From CALCHA01 sp035548175 (GTDB taxonomy: Bacteria; Planctomycetota; Phycisphaerae; WQYP01), in NCBI GenBank assembly GCA_035548175.1, contig DASZTO010000007.1:1-64000 (forward strand): a stretch of DNA of 64,000 nucleotides. The letters run 5' to 3'. The translations under genes and the position numbers were made by a program. Each line of letters starts with the position of its first letter. The first letter of the stretch is position 1. This document shows, piece by piece, positions 49,836 to 60,245 of this stretch. The notes beneath the pieces were generated by a model, which had not been told where the DNA came from, did no database searches, and was given only the letters and a program-made list of their open reading frames with translations.

Positions 49836-50756
49836 ATGCACATCCCGGTCTTGCTCCAGGAAGTTCTCCTCACGCTCCGCCCGCGCCGCGGACAGGTCCT
49901 CGTGGATTGCACCCTCGGCCTCGCCGGCCACTCGGCGCAGCTCCTGCAACGCATCCTCCCCACAGGACATCTGCTGGCGATCGATTTCGACCCCGTCTCC
50001 ATCGATATCGCCCGCAAGACCCTCGCCGCGATCCCCGGCGCCCCCGGCCACTTCCATCTCTTCCACAACAATTTCGCAGCCCTCCCCACGCTGCTGGCCC
50101 GCATGGCCATGGACGCCGGCCTGCCTCTGGACTCCAAGGCCGACGCCCTGCTCGCCGACCTCGGCGTCTCCTCCCCGCAGATCGACACGCCCGACCGCGG
50201 CTTCTCCTACCGCACGCCCGGCCCCCTCGACATGCGCATGGATCCCACCCGCGGACAGCCCGCCTCCGCGCTGGTGAATCGCCTCTCCGAGCGCGAACTT
50301 GCCGAGGCCCTGCTGGAACTCGGCGATGAAACCGACGCCCACAAGATCGCCCGCCTCATCGTTGAACGCCGCGACCACGAGCCCATCCAAACCACCCAGC
50401 AACTCATGGCCCTGGTGTGCGAAGCCCGCGATTTCACCCTCAAGCGCGCAGCGGGCGCGAAACTCCACCCCGCCGCTCGCACCTTCCAGGCCCTGCGCAT
50501 TCTCACCAATCGCGAAATGGCCAACCTCGATCGCCTGCTCGCCGTCCTGCCGGAGGTGCTCAAACCGGCCGGCGTGGCGGCAATCATCACGTTCCATTCC
50601 GGCGAGGATCGGCGCGTGAAGCGCGCGTTCAAGGAGGGCCTGCGCAGGGGCGTGTACTCGGAAATCGCCCCCGACCCGATCACCGCCGACGATCGCGAAA
50701 TTGCGGAGAACAAGCGTTCGCGCAGCGCCAAGCTGCGCTGGGCCCGGCGATCCTGA
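49836..50756 (+). CDS. rsmH: 16S rRNA (cytosine-1402-N4) methyltransferase
   Basis: A 306-residue MraW/RsmH. It has HIPVLLQEVLLTL at the start, VDCTLGLAGHSAQLLQ (motif I), ADLGVSSPQIDTPDRGFSYR, PLDMRMDP and the late ITFHSGEDRRVKRAF. It N4-methylates C1402 in the ribosomal P site. Usually it lies in the dcw division cluster; here it stands apart from any division gene. GGAGAG precedes the ATG. Confidence 0.96.
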   Translation: MHIPVLLQEVLLTLRPRRGQVLVDCTLGLAGHSAQLLQRILPTGHLLAIDFDPVSIDIARKTLAAIPGAPGHFHLFHNNFAALPTLLARMAMDAGLPLDSKADALLADLGVSSPQIDTPDRGFSYRTPGPLDMRMDPTRGQPASALVNRLSERELAEALLELGDETDAHKIARLIVERRDHEPIQTTQQLMALVCEARDFTLKRAAGAKLHPAARTFQALRILTNREMANLDRLLAVLPEVLKPAGVAAIITFHSGEDRRVKRAFKEGLRRGVYSEIAPDPITADDREIAENKRSRSAKLRWARRS

Positions 50757-50780
50757 GGGCCGGCCGGGCAAGCCCTTCAC

Positions 50781-50966
50781 TCACGGCTGGCGGTCGCGCG
50801 GATTGGGCGCCTGCCGTCCAACCGGTTCGCCTTGCATCCGTTCGCTGCCTTCCTGGATATCGCTGAGATTGGGATTCTGCCGGGCTTCGGGTCGGGGCAT
50901 TTTGACGCCGCTCCCAGGCTCTTCCGGGCGCGTCGGTGCGGGTGGATGGGGCGTTCCCTGGGTCAT
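50781..50966 (-). CDS. small hydrophilic protein, unrecognised
   Basis: 61 residues, rich in Pro, Arg, Glu, Gln and Gly, no hydrophobic segment, probably disordered (QNPNLSDIQEGSERMQGEP). Support is an ideal GAAGGAGC eight bases before the ATG. It stands alone on the minus strand between rsmH and a large secreted protein gene. Confidence 0.55.
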   Translation of the reverse strand: MTQGTPHPPAPTRPEEPGSGVKMPRPEARQNPNLSDIQEGSERMQGEPVGRQAPNPRDRQP

Positions 50967-51054
50967 GGCGTCGCTCCTTCAGTTGAGGTGGGACAGAAAT
51001 GCCTCGCATGCCCCGCCGCTGCGCACAGCCGCAAACGCCGCGCCCCGCCGATCC

Positions 51055-53088
51055 TCAGCCTCCCCCATCTTCCCCACGCTTCTCGATCCGGATCGATCGC
51101 AGGTTCATCCCCTCCTTGGCAACCTTCACCCGCAGCACCAGTTGCCCTGGCGATAGCCGCACCAGCACCGGCTGCGTGCTGCCCCACGTGGTCACGCCCC
51201 CGCTGTTGGGCACGTTCACGGTTCCCAGCGGCGTGTCGCTGAGCGACAGATCCAGCCGGCCGGCATCATTCGTCGCCCCGGTCTGCACGGTGAGCGCATA
51301 GACCCCCGCCTGCTTGACCAGCAGCAAATACTCGAACCAGTTGCCATCTTTGGTCCATTGCAGGAACGTGCCGTCGGACGACTTGCCGACGCTGCCTCCC
51401 TCCTTGGCGTCCGCGGCGGTCGCGTCGATGGTCGCCGCACCGCCTCCCTCGGCCGGCAGCGCCGTCCCCACGCGCACCGGCGGCAGCGCGCCGGCAATGA
51501 CCTCATCGACCGCCTGTGTCTTCGCCGTCGCCTTGCGTATGTCCTCCGTCAATCCCCAGTTGCCATACTTTCCATAGGGCCCGGCCAGGTTGAAATACAT
51601 GAACAGGTCGCCTCCCAGCCCATACCACTGGTCGAAATAATTCTTGATCGCCCCGCCGATGCGCGGATCGCGATTGGCCGCGATCTTGGCGTCCACCGAA
51701 TGCTCCCCCTCGATGCCCATGCCTCCCTCGTAACACAAATTGTGTACCCGGTAATAGCGGGCGATCACCTGATAGTTGGTCGTGACTTCCTTCACCCATT
51801 TCATCTGATCGGGAACGCCCTCCTTGAAAATTTGATCGACGGTCAGCGAATCGTCGTTGCTGAACTTCTGCGAGAGGCCCAGATAAGGCGCGCCGGCCAC
51901 GCCGTAAATCAGACCCGCAGGATGGCCGTAATTCTTCGCGATGAAATCCATCTGCATCTGCAGCATGAAGGCGTTCGCCGATTGGCTCGCCAGCACCGGC
52001 CGGATGCGCGTGTTGATGGCCTCGGCGCCCCACACTTCCTTGAAAATCTGTTCGATCTGAATGAGCCGCTGGGCCACGCGCTTCCACGCCCAGTAATAGG
52101 GGTTGTTGTCCTTGCCGTGATCGCTCAGCAGGGAAGAGTCGCCTTCGCGCGCGACCTCCGCCTTGGCGGCGTCAAAGTTGGCTCCGAACTGCGGAAACAG
52201 GCTGTTCCACACCTCGTTGGAATACTCGACATACACCACCCGATCGGGATCCAGCTTCTCCTTGAGCAGCTTCGCCAGTTGCCGCACGTAATCATCCGAC
52301 GCCTTCACCGGCACATTGATCCACAGGTCCTTCTTCGCCGTGTTCCCCAGCGCAATCCCGTATTCCCACGCCGCGCCCCGCTTGCCCGATTGCAGCGCAT
52401 CCGTCGGCTTGGTGCGATCCGCCCATTCGACGGCATCATTCGTATTCGTGCGCGTGAAGTCCATCAGCCGCAGCGCCTGGAAGGGCTCGATGGCGTGCAA
52501 GAACTCCTTCGTGAAAATTTCCTCTTTGGGCGCGCCCACGCCGCCCGCCGGACGATACCCGGGGCGATAGAGCCGGATGTTCTTCACGCCGCCGCCCGCA
52601 GCGCCCTGCGTGCCCGTGAAGTTGATGAACAATTGATTGGCGTTCTGCCCCACGTTGATGATCCCCGTGGTGGTATTGGACGCCCGGTCATAACCCTGCC
52701 CCTGCACGCTGGTGCCCGCGCTCAGCACCCCCAGACGGCAATGCCCGGTGCACGTAAACAGATACGCTCCCGGCGGCACCGGCACGTCGGCCATCACCAC
52801 CGTGCCCGCATCCCCCGTCGGCCAGCCATCCTTATCCACGGGTGCCTTCTCATCCCACGGGGCTTTCGCGCTGCCAAACGCCCGCGCCGATTTGATGCAA
52901 TCGACGAACATCTCCGAACGGGCGTAATCCAGCACGTACTCGAGATTGACGCCCATCGGCGGATGCGCCGGACGTTCGCCCTCCGCCGGCGGCACGGTGA
53001 TCACGGCGCCCCGGGCCTGCCAGGACATGCACGCGGCCACGCCCAGCGCTGCAACCGCGGCCTGCCTTCGGATGGTAAAACTACGCAT
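51055..53088 (-). CDS. large exported glycosidase-like protein with C-terminal carbohydrate-binding-like module
   Basis: A 677-residue exported protein (signal peptide about 1-27, ending ARG-A). The middle (about 60-530) resembles TIM-barrel glycoside-hydrolase-like proteins with VVYVEYSNEVWNSLFPQFG (Glu, Asn, Glu, a clan A-like strand 4 arrangement). The C-terminal ~150 residues (TIDATAADAKEGGSVGKSSD ... FEYLLLVKQAGVYALTVQTG) look like a CBM6/35 beta-sandwich. Probably degrades or binds polysaccharides outside the inner membrane. Substrate unknown. Confidence 0.75.
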   Translation of the reverse strand: MRSFTIRRQAAVAALGVAACMSWQARGAVITVPPAEGERPAHPPMGVNLEYVLDYARSEMFVDCIKSARAFGSAKAPWDEKAPVDKDGWPTGDAGTVVMADVPVPPGAYLFTCTGHCRLGVLSAGTSVQGQGYDRASNTTTGIINVGQNANQLFINFTGTQGAAGGGVKNIRLYRPGYRPAGGVGAPKEEIFTKEFLHAIEPFQALRLMDFTRTNTNDAVEWADRTKPTDALQSGKRGAAWEYGIALGNTAKKDLWINVPVKASDDYVRQLAKLLKEKLDPDRVVYVEYSNEVWNSLFPQFGANFDAAKAEVAREGDSSLLSDHGKDNNPYYWAWKRVAQRLIQIEQIFKEVWGAEAINTRIRPVLASQSANAFMLQMQMDFIAKNYGHPAGLIYGVAGAPYLGLSQKFSNDDSLTVDQIFKEGVPDQMKWVKEVTTNYQVIARYYRVHNLCYEGGMGIEGEHSVDAKIAANRDPRIGGAIKNYFDQWYGLGGDLFMYFNLAGPYGKYGNWGLTEDIRKATAKTQAVDEVIAGALPPVRVGTALPAEGGGAATIDATAADAKEGGSVGKSSDGTFLQWTKDGNWFEYLLLVKQAGVYALTVQTGATNDAGRLDLSLSDTPLGTVNVPNSGGVTTWGSTQPVLVRLSPGQLVLRVKVAKEGMNLRSIRIEKRGEDGGG

Positions 53089-53295
53089 GCTCGCCTCGAT
53101 CTCGCGCCCGCGCCCGCGCCTGCTGACCTGAAAGGGGAACCTGCAACTTCACGAAAAATCGTTTACAGATTTCCTCATCTGTGTCGATAACTTATTTCAA
53201 CCGCTGCATCAAGCGCCGCCTCCTTCCTCCTCGCCACCCGGGCCGGTGCAGCCTCTGATACACCCGCCTCGCCCGGTCCGTGCGACCGGAAAAAT

Positions 53296-53340
53296 TTCCA
53301 AAATTTTTGGGAACTTTTCCGCCCTCTCGTACGGTTATAC
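53296..53340 (+). promoter_or_regulatory. candidate ECF-type promoter of the calpain-like gene
   Basis: CCAAAATTTTT, GGGAAC (53309-53314), 15 bases, then GTACGGTTA. It aligns without gaps to the element at 12096-12138. About 205 bases of leader separate it from the ATG; a CCGCAGG...CCTGCGG hairpin lies in that leader. Confidence 0.6.
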
Positions 53341-53542
53341 AAACACCTAACATGGGTGCGTGCCTTTCCGCCTCCCGGCGGCGAGGGGCTCACCTGACAT
53401 CCGACGTGTTCCGCCGTACCTTGCCGCAGGCGAACCTGCGGGGAGGAAGGTCGGCGATGCATCGCGCGGGAATCTGCCACGGATGGTGGGATTCGCCCGT
53501 CCGGAGGTGTTCTGCGCGCAAATTTTGGCCAAGGAGGCAGTT

Positions 53543-55882
53543 ATGGCAAGTCTTTGCGCCGCTCCTTACCCCGCTTCCCGCGCCGCCCCGCGCGCCGCGT
53601 CGCTTTCCCTGGAACCTCTGGAGTCCCGCCTCAACCTCTCCACCCTCACCTCCCTCCCCGTCTCCGCGCTCACCGTCACCTCCCCCCTCCGCACCGTCGG
53701 CGCTCCCTCGCCCGCCCTCTCCGCCGCCTCCCTCACCGCCGCCGGCACCGCCGTCTCCACCAGCGCCGGCACCGCGGTCGCCATCGACTCCTATTCCGGC
53801 ATCTCCAACTGCCAGGTCGTCTACTCCAACGGACAGCCCATCGTCGGGGCCACCACCGGCGGCGATGCCTATGTCGAGTACACCGTCACCGCCCCCTCCG
53901 CCGGCGCCTACAGCGTCAACCTGACCCTCGCCGCTCCCAATGGCGCGGGCGTCCGCGTGCTCACCAACGGAACCCCCGCTCCGGCTGACATCTGGACCAA
54001 AGCCACCGACTCCTGGACCGCCAACGTGTCCGGCAACGTCACCATCCAATTGGCTGCCGGCACGAATGTCGTCCGCCTGGCGTCTCTCTATGGCACCCGC
54101 TACACGATCAGCAGCCTCACGCTCTCACCCCTCGCGCTGACGGTCACGCCGCCGCCGGCCTCGACGCCCGCCTCCTCCGCCCCCTCCGCCGTCGGCGAGG
54201 ACGCCTGGCTCTCGGTCACCGCCCCCGCGGCCACCTGGAACGCCGCCGCCCGCACCACCCCCTGGGGCTCCTCCATGGCCACCACCTCCACCGCCGGGGC
54301 CTATGTCGATTACACCCTCAACGTCGCCACCGCCGGCGCCTACACCCTTCGCACCGGCATCGCCACCACCACCGGTGGCACCATCAATATCTCCTCCGGC
54401 GGCAACCTCCTCGCCAGCTACGTCGTCGGGTCCACCGGCGCCACCGACAATTTCTCCCTCTTCGCCCAGACCATCCAGCTCGCCGCCGGAACGCAGACCC
54501 TCCGCCTCGCCGCCAACGCCGGCACGATGTTCAGCTTCAACTCGCTGGAGCTCGCCCGTCAGACCTCGGCGCCCGCCACCACCACCTCCCCCAGTTCCTC
54601 CACCGGCAGCACCACCACCACCCCCAGCAACACCCCCTCCACCCCTTCCACCCCCGCCACCGGCGCCGTCACCGTCAGTCAGCGCTGGATGTCCAGCTTC
54701 ACCGAGCTGGACATCGTCGGCACCTCCGGAGACGACACCATCCTGCTCTCCCAGGATGGCGGCACCCTCACCATCAACGCCGGCGGCAAAACCCAAAGCG
54801 TCACCGGCAACTTCGGCGAGATCGTCGTCCACGGCGGCGCCGGCAACGACACCATCTCCATCGCTTCCTCCGTCACCGCCTCCACACTCGTCTACGGCGA
54901 CGGCGGCAACAACACCCTCATCGACCTGGGACAGGGCAAGGCCATGCTGGTCACCCTGGGCGCGGGCTTCGACACGCTCACCGGCAACGGCGCCAACACC
55001 AGCTACTGGGTCGATCCCACCGATGTCGTCAACGCCTCGGCCGCGGAAATCGCCGCCGGCGACGTGCACGCCATCGCCAGCTTCTATCAGCCTTTCGGCG
55101 TCTCGACCCACGCCGCCAATTACATCACCACCGCACTCGACGGCCAGAACATCCAGGACCCCACCGTCAACAGCGGCGACACCTGGACGCGCCTGAGCAC
55201 CTCCAGCCTGTGGGGCTCCGGGCCGAGCATGACCGACATCAACCAGGGAAGCGTCAGTGACTGCTACTTCCTCACCACCCTCCAGGACCTCGCGCGCCTC
55301 CAGCCCGGAACGCTCCAGAACATGGCGGTGGACCTGGGCGACGGCACCTATGCGGTCGAGTTCCATCGCAACGGCACGCCGATCTATGTGCGCGTCGACG
55401 GCGACCTGGCCATGAACCAGTGGGGCACCCTCGATTACAACCGGCTGGGCGGCTCGGGCGACCAGTGGGCGAGCATCATGGAAAAAGCCTACGCCTACTT
55501 CCGCACCGGCGCCAACAGCTACAGCTCCCTGAACATGGGCTGGATGACCAACGTCTACAGCGACCTGGGCATCGCCTCGACCAACTTCAGCATGACCGAC
55601 CAGAACAGCTTCTACACCTATGTCACCCAAACCCTCGCCGCCGGCAAGGGCGTGGACTTCGGCACCCAGCCCACCATCAACGGCGGCGCGCCGCTGGTCG
55701 CCAGCCACACCTACTCCATCCTCGGCGCCGCCTTCGATTCCACCGGCGCCCTCCAGGTCACCCTGCGCAACCCCTGGGGAATCGACGGCTTCACCGTGGA
55801 CTCCAATCCTTACGACGGCATCTTCTCGATCTCCTTCGCCACCCTCAAAGCCAACACCCTCTCCGGCGTGGCGATGACCTGA
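53543..55882 (+). CDS. exported calpain-family cysteine protease with planctomycete anchor motif
   Basis: A 779-residue protein. The start carries SLSLEPLESRLNLS (about 25-38), the LEPLESR motif of exported planctomycete proteins. Two ~130-residue beta-sandwich modules (about 80-210 and 220-345, each with the AYVDYTLNVATAGAYTLRTG pattern) come next, then a Ser/Thr/Pro linker and an RTX-like Gly/Asp/Asn region (IVVHGGAGNDTISIAS). The calpain domain (about 560-779) has Cys in QGSVSDCYFLTTL, His in VASHTYSILGA and Asn in LRNPWGIDGF. The full triad is present, so it should be active. AAGGAGG precedes the ATG. Confidence 0.9.
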   Translation: MASLCAAPYPASRAAPRAASLSLEPLESRLNLSTLTSLPVSALTVTSPLRTVGAPSPALSAASLTAAGTAVSTSAGTAVAIDSYSGISNCQVVYSNGQPIVGATTGGDAYVEYTVTAPSAGAYSVNLTLAAPNGAGVRVLTNGTPAPADIWTKATDSWTANVSGNVTIQLAAGTNVVRLASLYGTRYTISSLTLSPLALTVTPPPASTPASSAPSAVGEDAWLSVTAPAATWNAAARTTPWGSSMATTSTAGAYVDYTLNVATAGAYTLRTGIATTTGGTINISSGGNLLASYVVGSTGATDNFSLFAQTIQLAAGTQTLRLAANAGTMFSFNSLELARQTSAPATTTSPSSSTGSTTTTPSNTPSTPSTPATGAVTVSQRWMSSFTELDIVGTSGDDTILLSQDGGTLTINAGGKTQSVTGNFGEIVVHGGAGNDTISIASSVTASTLVYGDGGNNTLIDLGQGKAMLVTLGAGFDTLTGNGANTSYWVDPTDVVNASAAEIAAGDVHAIASFYQPFGVSTHAANYITTALDGQNIQDPTVNSGDTWTRLSTSSLWGSGPSMTDINQGSVSDCYFLTTLQDLARLQPGTLQNMAVDLGDGTYAVEFHRNGTPIYVRVDGDLAMNQWGTLDYNRLGGSGDQWASIMEKAYAYFRTGANSYSSLNMGWMTNVYSDLGIASTNFSMTDQNSFYTYVTQTLAAGKGVDFGTQPTINGGAPLVASHTYSILGAAFDSTGALQVTLRNPWGIDGFTVDSNPYDGIFSISFATLKANTLSGVAMT

Positions 55883-55925
55883 TCCCGGAAAACTCGCTCC
55901 GCTCCGCATGTGCTATAGTAATGTC

Positions 55926-56138
55926 ATGGACCTCACGCCAGAACAACTCGCGGTTCTCGAAAAATACTGCGGCCCGCACCATTACGGCGAGCAGGACGAA
56001 AACGGCGTTGACCTGTCGCTGATCCGTCATAATCTGAGGCTTTCCACTGAAGAGCGTCTGGCCCGGGCGTCCCGTGCCCGGCGAGACGCCTTGAGGTTGC
56101 GAGAAATTGGCAGACGCGCCCGCGAAAACCGAGCTTGA
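55926..56138 (+). CDS. small partner of the nucleotidyltransferase module
   Basis: 70 residues: LTPEQLAVLEKYCGPHHYGE at the start, then LRLSTEERLARASRARRDAL and a basic helix. It overlaps the following gene by 32 bases. This ~70-residue partner in front of a nucleotidyltransferase is a recurrent bacterial pair that looks like a toxin-antitoxin module; which is the antitoxin is inference. Confidence 0.72.
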   Translation: MDLTPEQLAVLEKYCGPHHYGEQDENGVDLSLIRHNLRLSTEERLARASRARRDALRLREIGRRARENRA

Positions 56139-56616
56139 GCAGATCGCCGCAATCTTCGCCCGCCACGGGGTGGAATACCTCATCATTGGCGGTCAGGCGG
56201 AAGTCCTCCACGGCAGTCCGCGCATCACTTACGATATTGACTTCTGCTACCGCCGTCGCCGCGAAAACTTTCCTCGCCTCGCCGCCGCCCTCCAGGAGCT
56301 TCAATGCACCCTGCGCGGCGCGCCCAAAGATCTGCCCTTCATCCTCGACGCCCGCACTATCGAAATGGGAAACAACTTCACCTTCGACACTCCGTTGATT
56401 GACCTCGATCTTCTGGGCTATGTCGAGCCCATCGGTACCTACGAAGAACTCCGCCCCAACGCCGTCCATTACCCCAGCCACGGCATTGACCTGTGGGCCA
56501 TCTCCGTCGAAGACCTCCTCCGCATCAAACGCCACATCAACCGCCTGAAAGACCAGGAATCGATCTACCAGCTCCTGGCCATCCAGCGCATCCGCAGCGA
56601 GCGGTCGAACACCTGA
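56107..56616 (+). CDS. nucleotidyltransferase-fold protein (MNT/AbiEii-like)
   Basis: A 169-residue protein starting with TTG. LIIGGQAEVLHGSPRITYDI (about 25-44) then DFCYRR is the nucleotidyltransferase motif GG...D-x-D (DIDF). The rest matches the family region LIDLDLLGYVEPIGTYEEL and LWAISVEDLLRIKRHINR. Such enzymes may nucleotidylate tRNA or protein. It is translationally coupled to the small partner. Confidence 0.82.
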   Translation: MADAPAKTELEQIAAIFARHGVEYLIIGGQAEVLHGSPRITYDIDFCYRRRRENFPRLAAALQELQCTLRGAPKDLPFILDARTIEMGNNFTFDTPLIDLDLLGYVEPIGTYEELRPNAVHYPSHGIDLWAISVEDLLRIKRHINRLKDQESIYQLLAIQRIRSERSNT

Positions 56617-56691
56617 GTTGGATGCCGCGGAGATACGGGGGCGCACGCGCATTGCCCCGTGCCTACACCGCGTCGTATACTCAACCCTCGT

Positions 56692-56777
56692 TCGCTAGGG
56701 GTGCCCATTCGCTCGCGCGAAGGGCTGAGAGCACACCCTCCGAACCTGACCCGGGTGATGCCGGCGTAGGGAAGCGA
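56692..56777 (+). promoter_or_regulatory. TPP riboswitch (THI element)
   Basis: GGGGTGCCC, then GGGCTGAGAGCACACCC, CGAACCTGACCCGGGTGATG and GCGTAGGGAAGCGA: all conserved blocks of the thiamine pyrophosphate aptamer. The closing stem is TCGCT/AGCGA. It controls thiC 95 bases downstream. A CTCCGTG repeat lies between aptamer and gene. Confidence 0.97.
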
Positions 56778-56812
56778 CAACATCTGCCTGCCCCCGCGTC
56801 CACACCCTCAAA

Positions 56813-56850
56813 CTCTCCGTGCTCTCCGTGTACTCCGTGGTTTCTTCACG
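56813..56850. repeat. CTCCGTG repeat in the thiC expression platform
   Basis: CTCTCCGTGCT, CTCCGTGTA and CTCCGTGG units between the TPP aptamer and the thiC Shine-Dalgarno sequence (AAAAGGAGC). It is one of the few copies in a 5' leader and might take part in the riboswitch's alternative structures. Confidence 0.82.
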
Positions 56851-56871
56851 CGCCCGAAAAGGAGCGACGCC

Positions 56872-58596
<1,725 letters not shown>

Positions 58597-58635
58597 AGCC
58601 GACTGCCGGGAAATGACCGGAAAGGAGTAAGAATC

Positions 58636-58731
58636 ATGGTTTATCGTGGACTCATCGAAAATGGCGTCGTGGTCGTGGACGAGCCCGTGGCGTGGCCCGA
58701 AGCCGCGCGTGTCACGTGCAATAAAACTTAA
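58636..58731 (+). pseudogene. truncated AF2212-like antitoxin remnant
   Basis: 31 codons with an ideal AAGGAG: MVYRGLIENGVVVVDEPVAW then PEAARV and an early stop. The start is the short beta strand typical of antitoxins of this type (about 70 residues when complete). The rest is missing, and an intact VapBC pair follows 54 bases later. Probably a leftover of an earlier module. Confidence 0.75.
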
Positions 58732-58784
58732 ATGATCACGCTGATGGTATTGCCTTCCGCTGCTGCGAGTATTACCATTCTCTT

Positions 58785-59024
58785 ATGGCCATGTCCCTCA
58801 AACTTCCACCCCCCCTCGAAGCCAAGCTCAACGCCGAGGCCCGCGTCCGCCGCATCCCCAAGTCCCGCATCGTTCGCGAACTTCTCGAAAAACATTACAA
58901 AACCAACGGCAAAAAGCACCGCCCCACCTTCGGCGAAGTCGCCGGCCATCTGTTCGGTTCCGTCAAAGGACTCCCGCGAGACCTTTCCACCAACCCCAAG
59001 CACATGGAAGGCTATGGCAAGTGA
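58785..59024 (+). CDS. ribbon-helix-helix antitoxin of the third VapBC module
   Basis: 79 residues: SLKLPPPLEAKLNAEARVRR then IPKSRIVRELLEKHY form a CopG-like ribbon-helix-helix; the C-terminal tail (HRPTFGEVAGHLFGSVKGLP) should bind the toxin. The stop overlaps the vapC start by 11 bases. Confidence 0.9.
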   Translation: MAMSLKLPPPLEAKLNAEARVRRIPKSRIVRELLEKHYKTNGKKHRPTFGEVAGHLFGSVKGLPRDLSTNPKHMEGYGK

Positions 59025-59454
59025 GCCCGCCGTCATCATCGACGCCGGCCCGCTGGTCGCACTCCTGAGCGACCGAGACCAGTTTCACACCTGGGCGACG
59101 CAAATCGCCCGCGACCTGCCCCTCCCCTTCATCACCTGCGAGTCTGTCATTTCCGAAGCCTGTTTTCTCCTTCATCGAAATCACGCTTCCTCCGACGCCC
59201 TCCTCGCTCTGGTTCATCAGGATTCCGTGCAAATAGCCTTCGATCTCCAGCAGGAATCCCACGCGATCGCCATGCTTATGAGTCGATTTTCGCGTCTCCC
59301 GAAGGATGAACGAATGTCCCTCGCCGATGCCGCCCTGCTGCGCCTTTCTGAAATTCACCCACACGCATCCGTTTTCACCACCGACACCCACTTCAAAATC
59401 TACCGCCGCAACAGTCGCCAGCTCGTCCCGCTCATCGCCCCCTGGATTCACTGA
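59014..59454 (+). CDS. PIN-domain toxin (VapC family)
   Basis: About 146 residues: AVIIDAGPLVALLSDRD (first Asp), CESVISEACFLL (Glu), SLADAALLRLSE (Asp) and VFTTDTHFKIYR (Asp). Complete acidic active site. The start ATG lies within the antitoxin gene (GCTATGGCAAG), so the pair is translationally coupled. Third complete VapBC module in the window. Confidence 0.91.
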   Translation: MASEPAVIIDAGPLVALLSDRDQFHTWATQIARDLPLPFITCESVISEACFLLHRNHASSDALLALVHQDSVQIAFDLQQESHAIAMLMSRFSRLPKDERMSLADAALLRLSEIHPHASVFTTDTHFKIYRRNSRQLVPLIAPWIH

Positions 59455-59479
59455 TTCTCCAGCCTGATCGGAGCACCCC

Positions 59480-60214
59480 ATGGGCCTCACCATCCATTAC
59501 AAACTTCACGCCCCGCACCTCCGCTCCTTCGACGAGGCCCACGCCCTCGTCGCCCGCCTCCATGATTTCGCCGCCGGCCTTCACTTCCAGGAATGCGGCG
59601 ACATCCAGCTCATCGAACGTTTCGACGATCCCATGCTGCGCACCTTCCTCAGCTACCTCAAGCCCTACAAGAGCGACGATGGGGAAGAGTCCTTCCTCGA
59701 AATTCACCCGCTCCGCGTCGCCCTCTTCGCTGTCCAGCAGGAAGGCTCGGAAACCGCTACCTTCGGCCTGTCACGCTTCGCCGATACCGCCGCCGACATC
59801 CGCGATTCTTCCATCACCCGCCCCTCCGGCCTCGGCCAGGGCTACCACTGGTCGCGCTTCTGCAAAACCCAGTTCGCCTCCCTCTCCAACGCCGGCGGCT
59901 GGGATAACTTCTTCAAAATCCACGACGGCATCTGCCGGATCCTCGATCACGCCAGATCCCTCGGCCTCCAGATCGAAGTTCACGACGAGTCCGAATACTT
60001 CACCAAACGCGACGTGCCCGCACTTAAAAATGAGATCGACCGCTGGAACCAGCTCGTCGCCGCCTTCACCGGCCGCCTCAAAGACCGCCTCCACAAGCCC
60101 GGCGCCGTCGTCTCCCCCATCACCGACACCCCCGAGTTCGAACACCTCGAACACCAGGGCCAGGACATCCTCGGCGATTTCGACATCGACGAAATCGATT
60201 TGTCGGATCAATGA
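59480..60214 (+). CDS. conserved hypothetical protein
   Basis: A 244-residue soluble protein, rich in aromatic and acidic residues, starting MGLTIHYKLHAPHLRSFDEA. Segments HWSRFCKTQFASLSNAGGWD and an acidic end (GDFDIDEIDLSDQ). MGLTIHY starts are seen in a widespread uncharacterised family. No catalytic motif identified. Confidence 0.7.
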   Translation: MGLTIHYKLHAPHLRSFDEAHALVARLHDFAAGLHFQECGDIQLIERFDDPMLRTFLSYLKPYKSDDGEESFLEIHPLRVALFAVQQEGSETATFGLSRFADTAADIRDSSITRPSGLGQGYHWSRFCKTQFASLSNAGGWDNFFKIHDGICRILDHARSLGLQIEVHDESEYFTKRDVPALKNEIDRWNQLVAAFTGRLKDRLHKPGAVVSPITDTPEFEHLEHQGQDILGDFDIDEIDLSDQ

Positions 60215-60245
60215 CCGCCGCCCGCGCCATCTCGCGCGCCGCCAT

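Noticed and set aside
50781..50966. Dismissal of the 61-codon frame as noise
   Set aside because: It was kept as a gene because of the ideal Shine-Dalgarno sequence, although composition alone would argue against it.
54125..55909. 594-residue Gly/Val/Asp-rich frame opposite the calpain-like gene
   Set aside because: Antisense shadow; the sense protein has a signal motif, domains and a catalytic triad.
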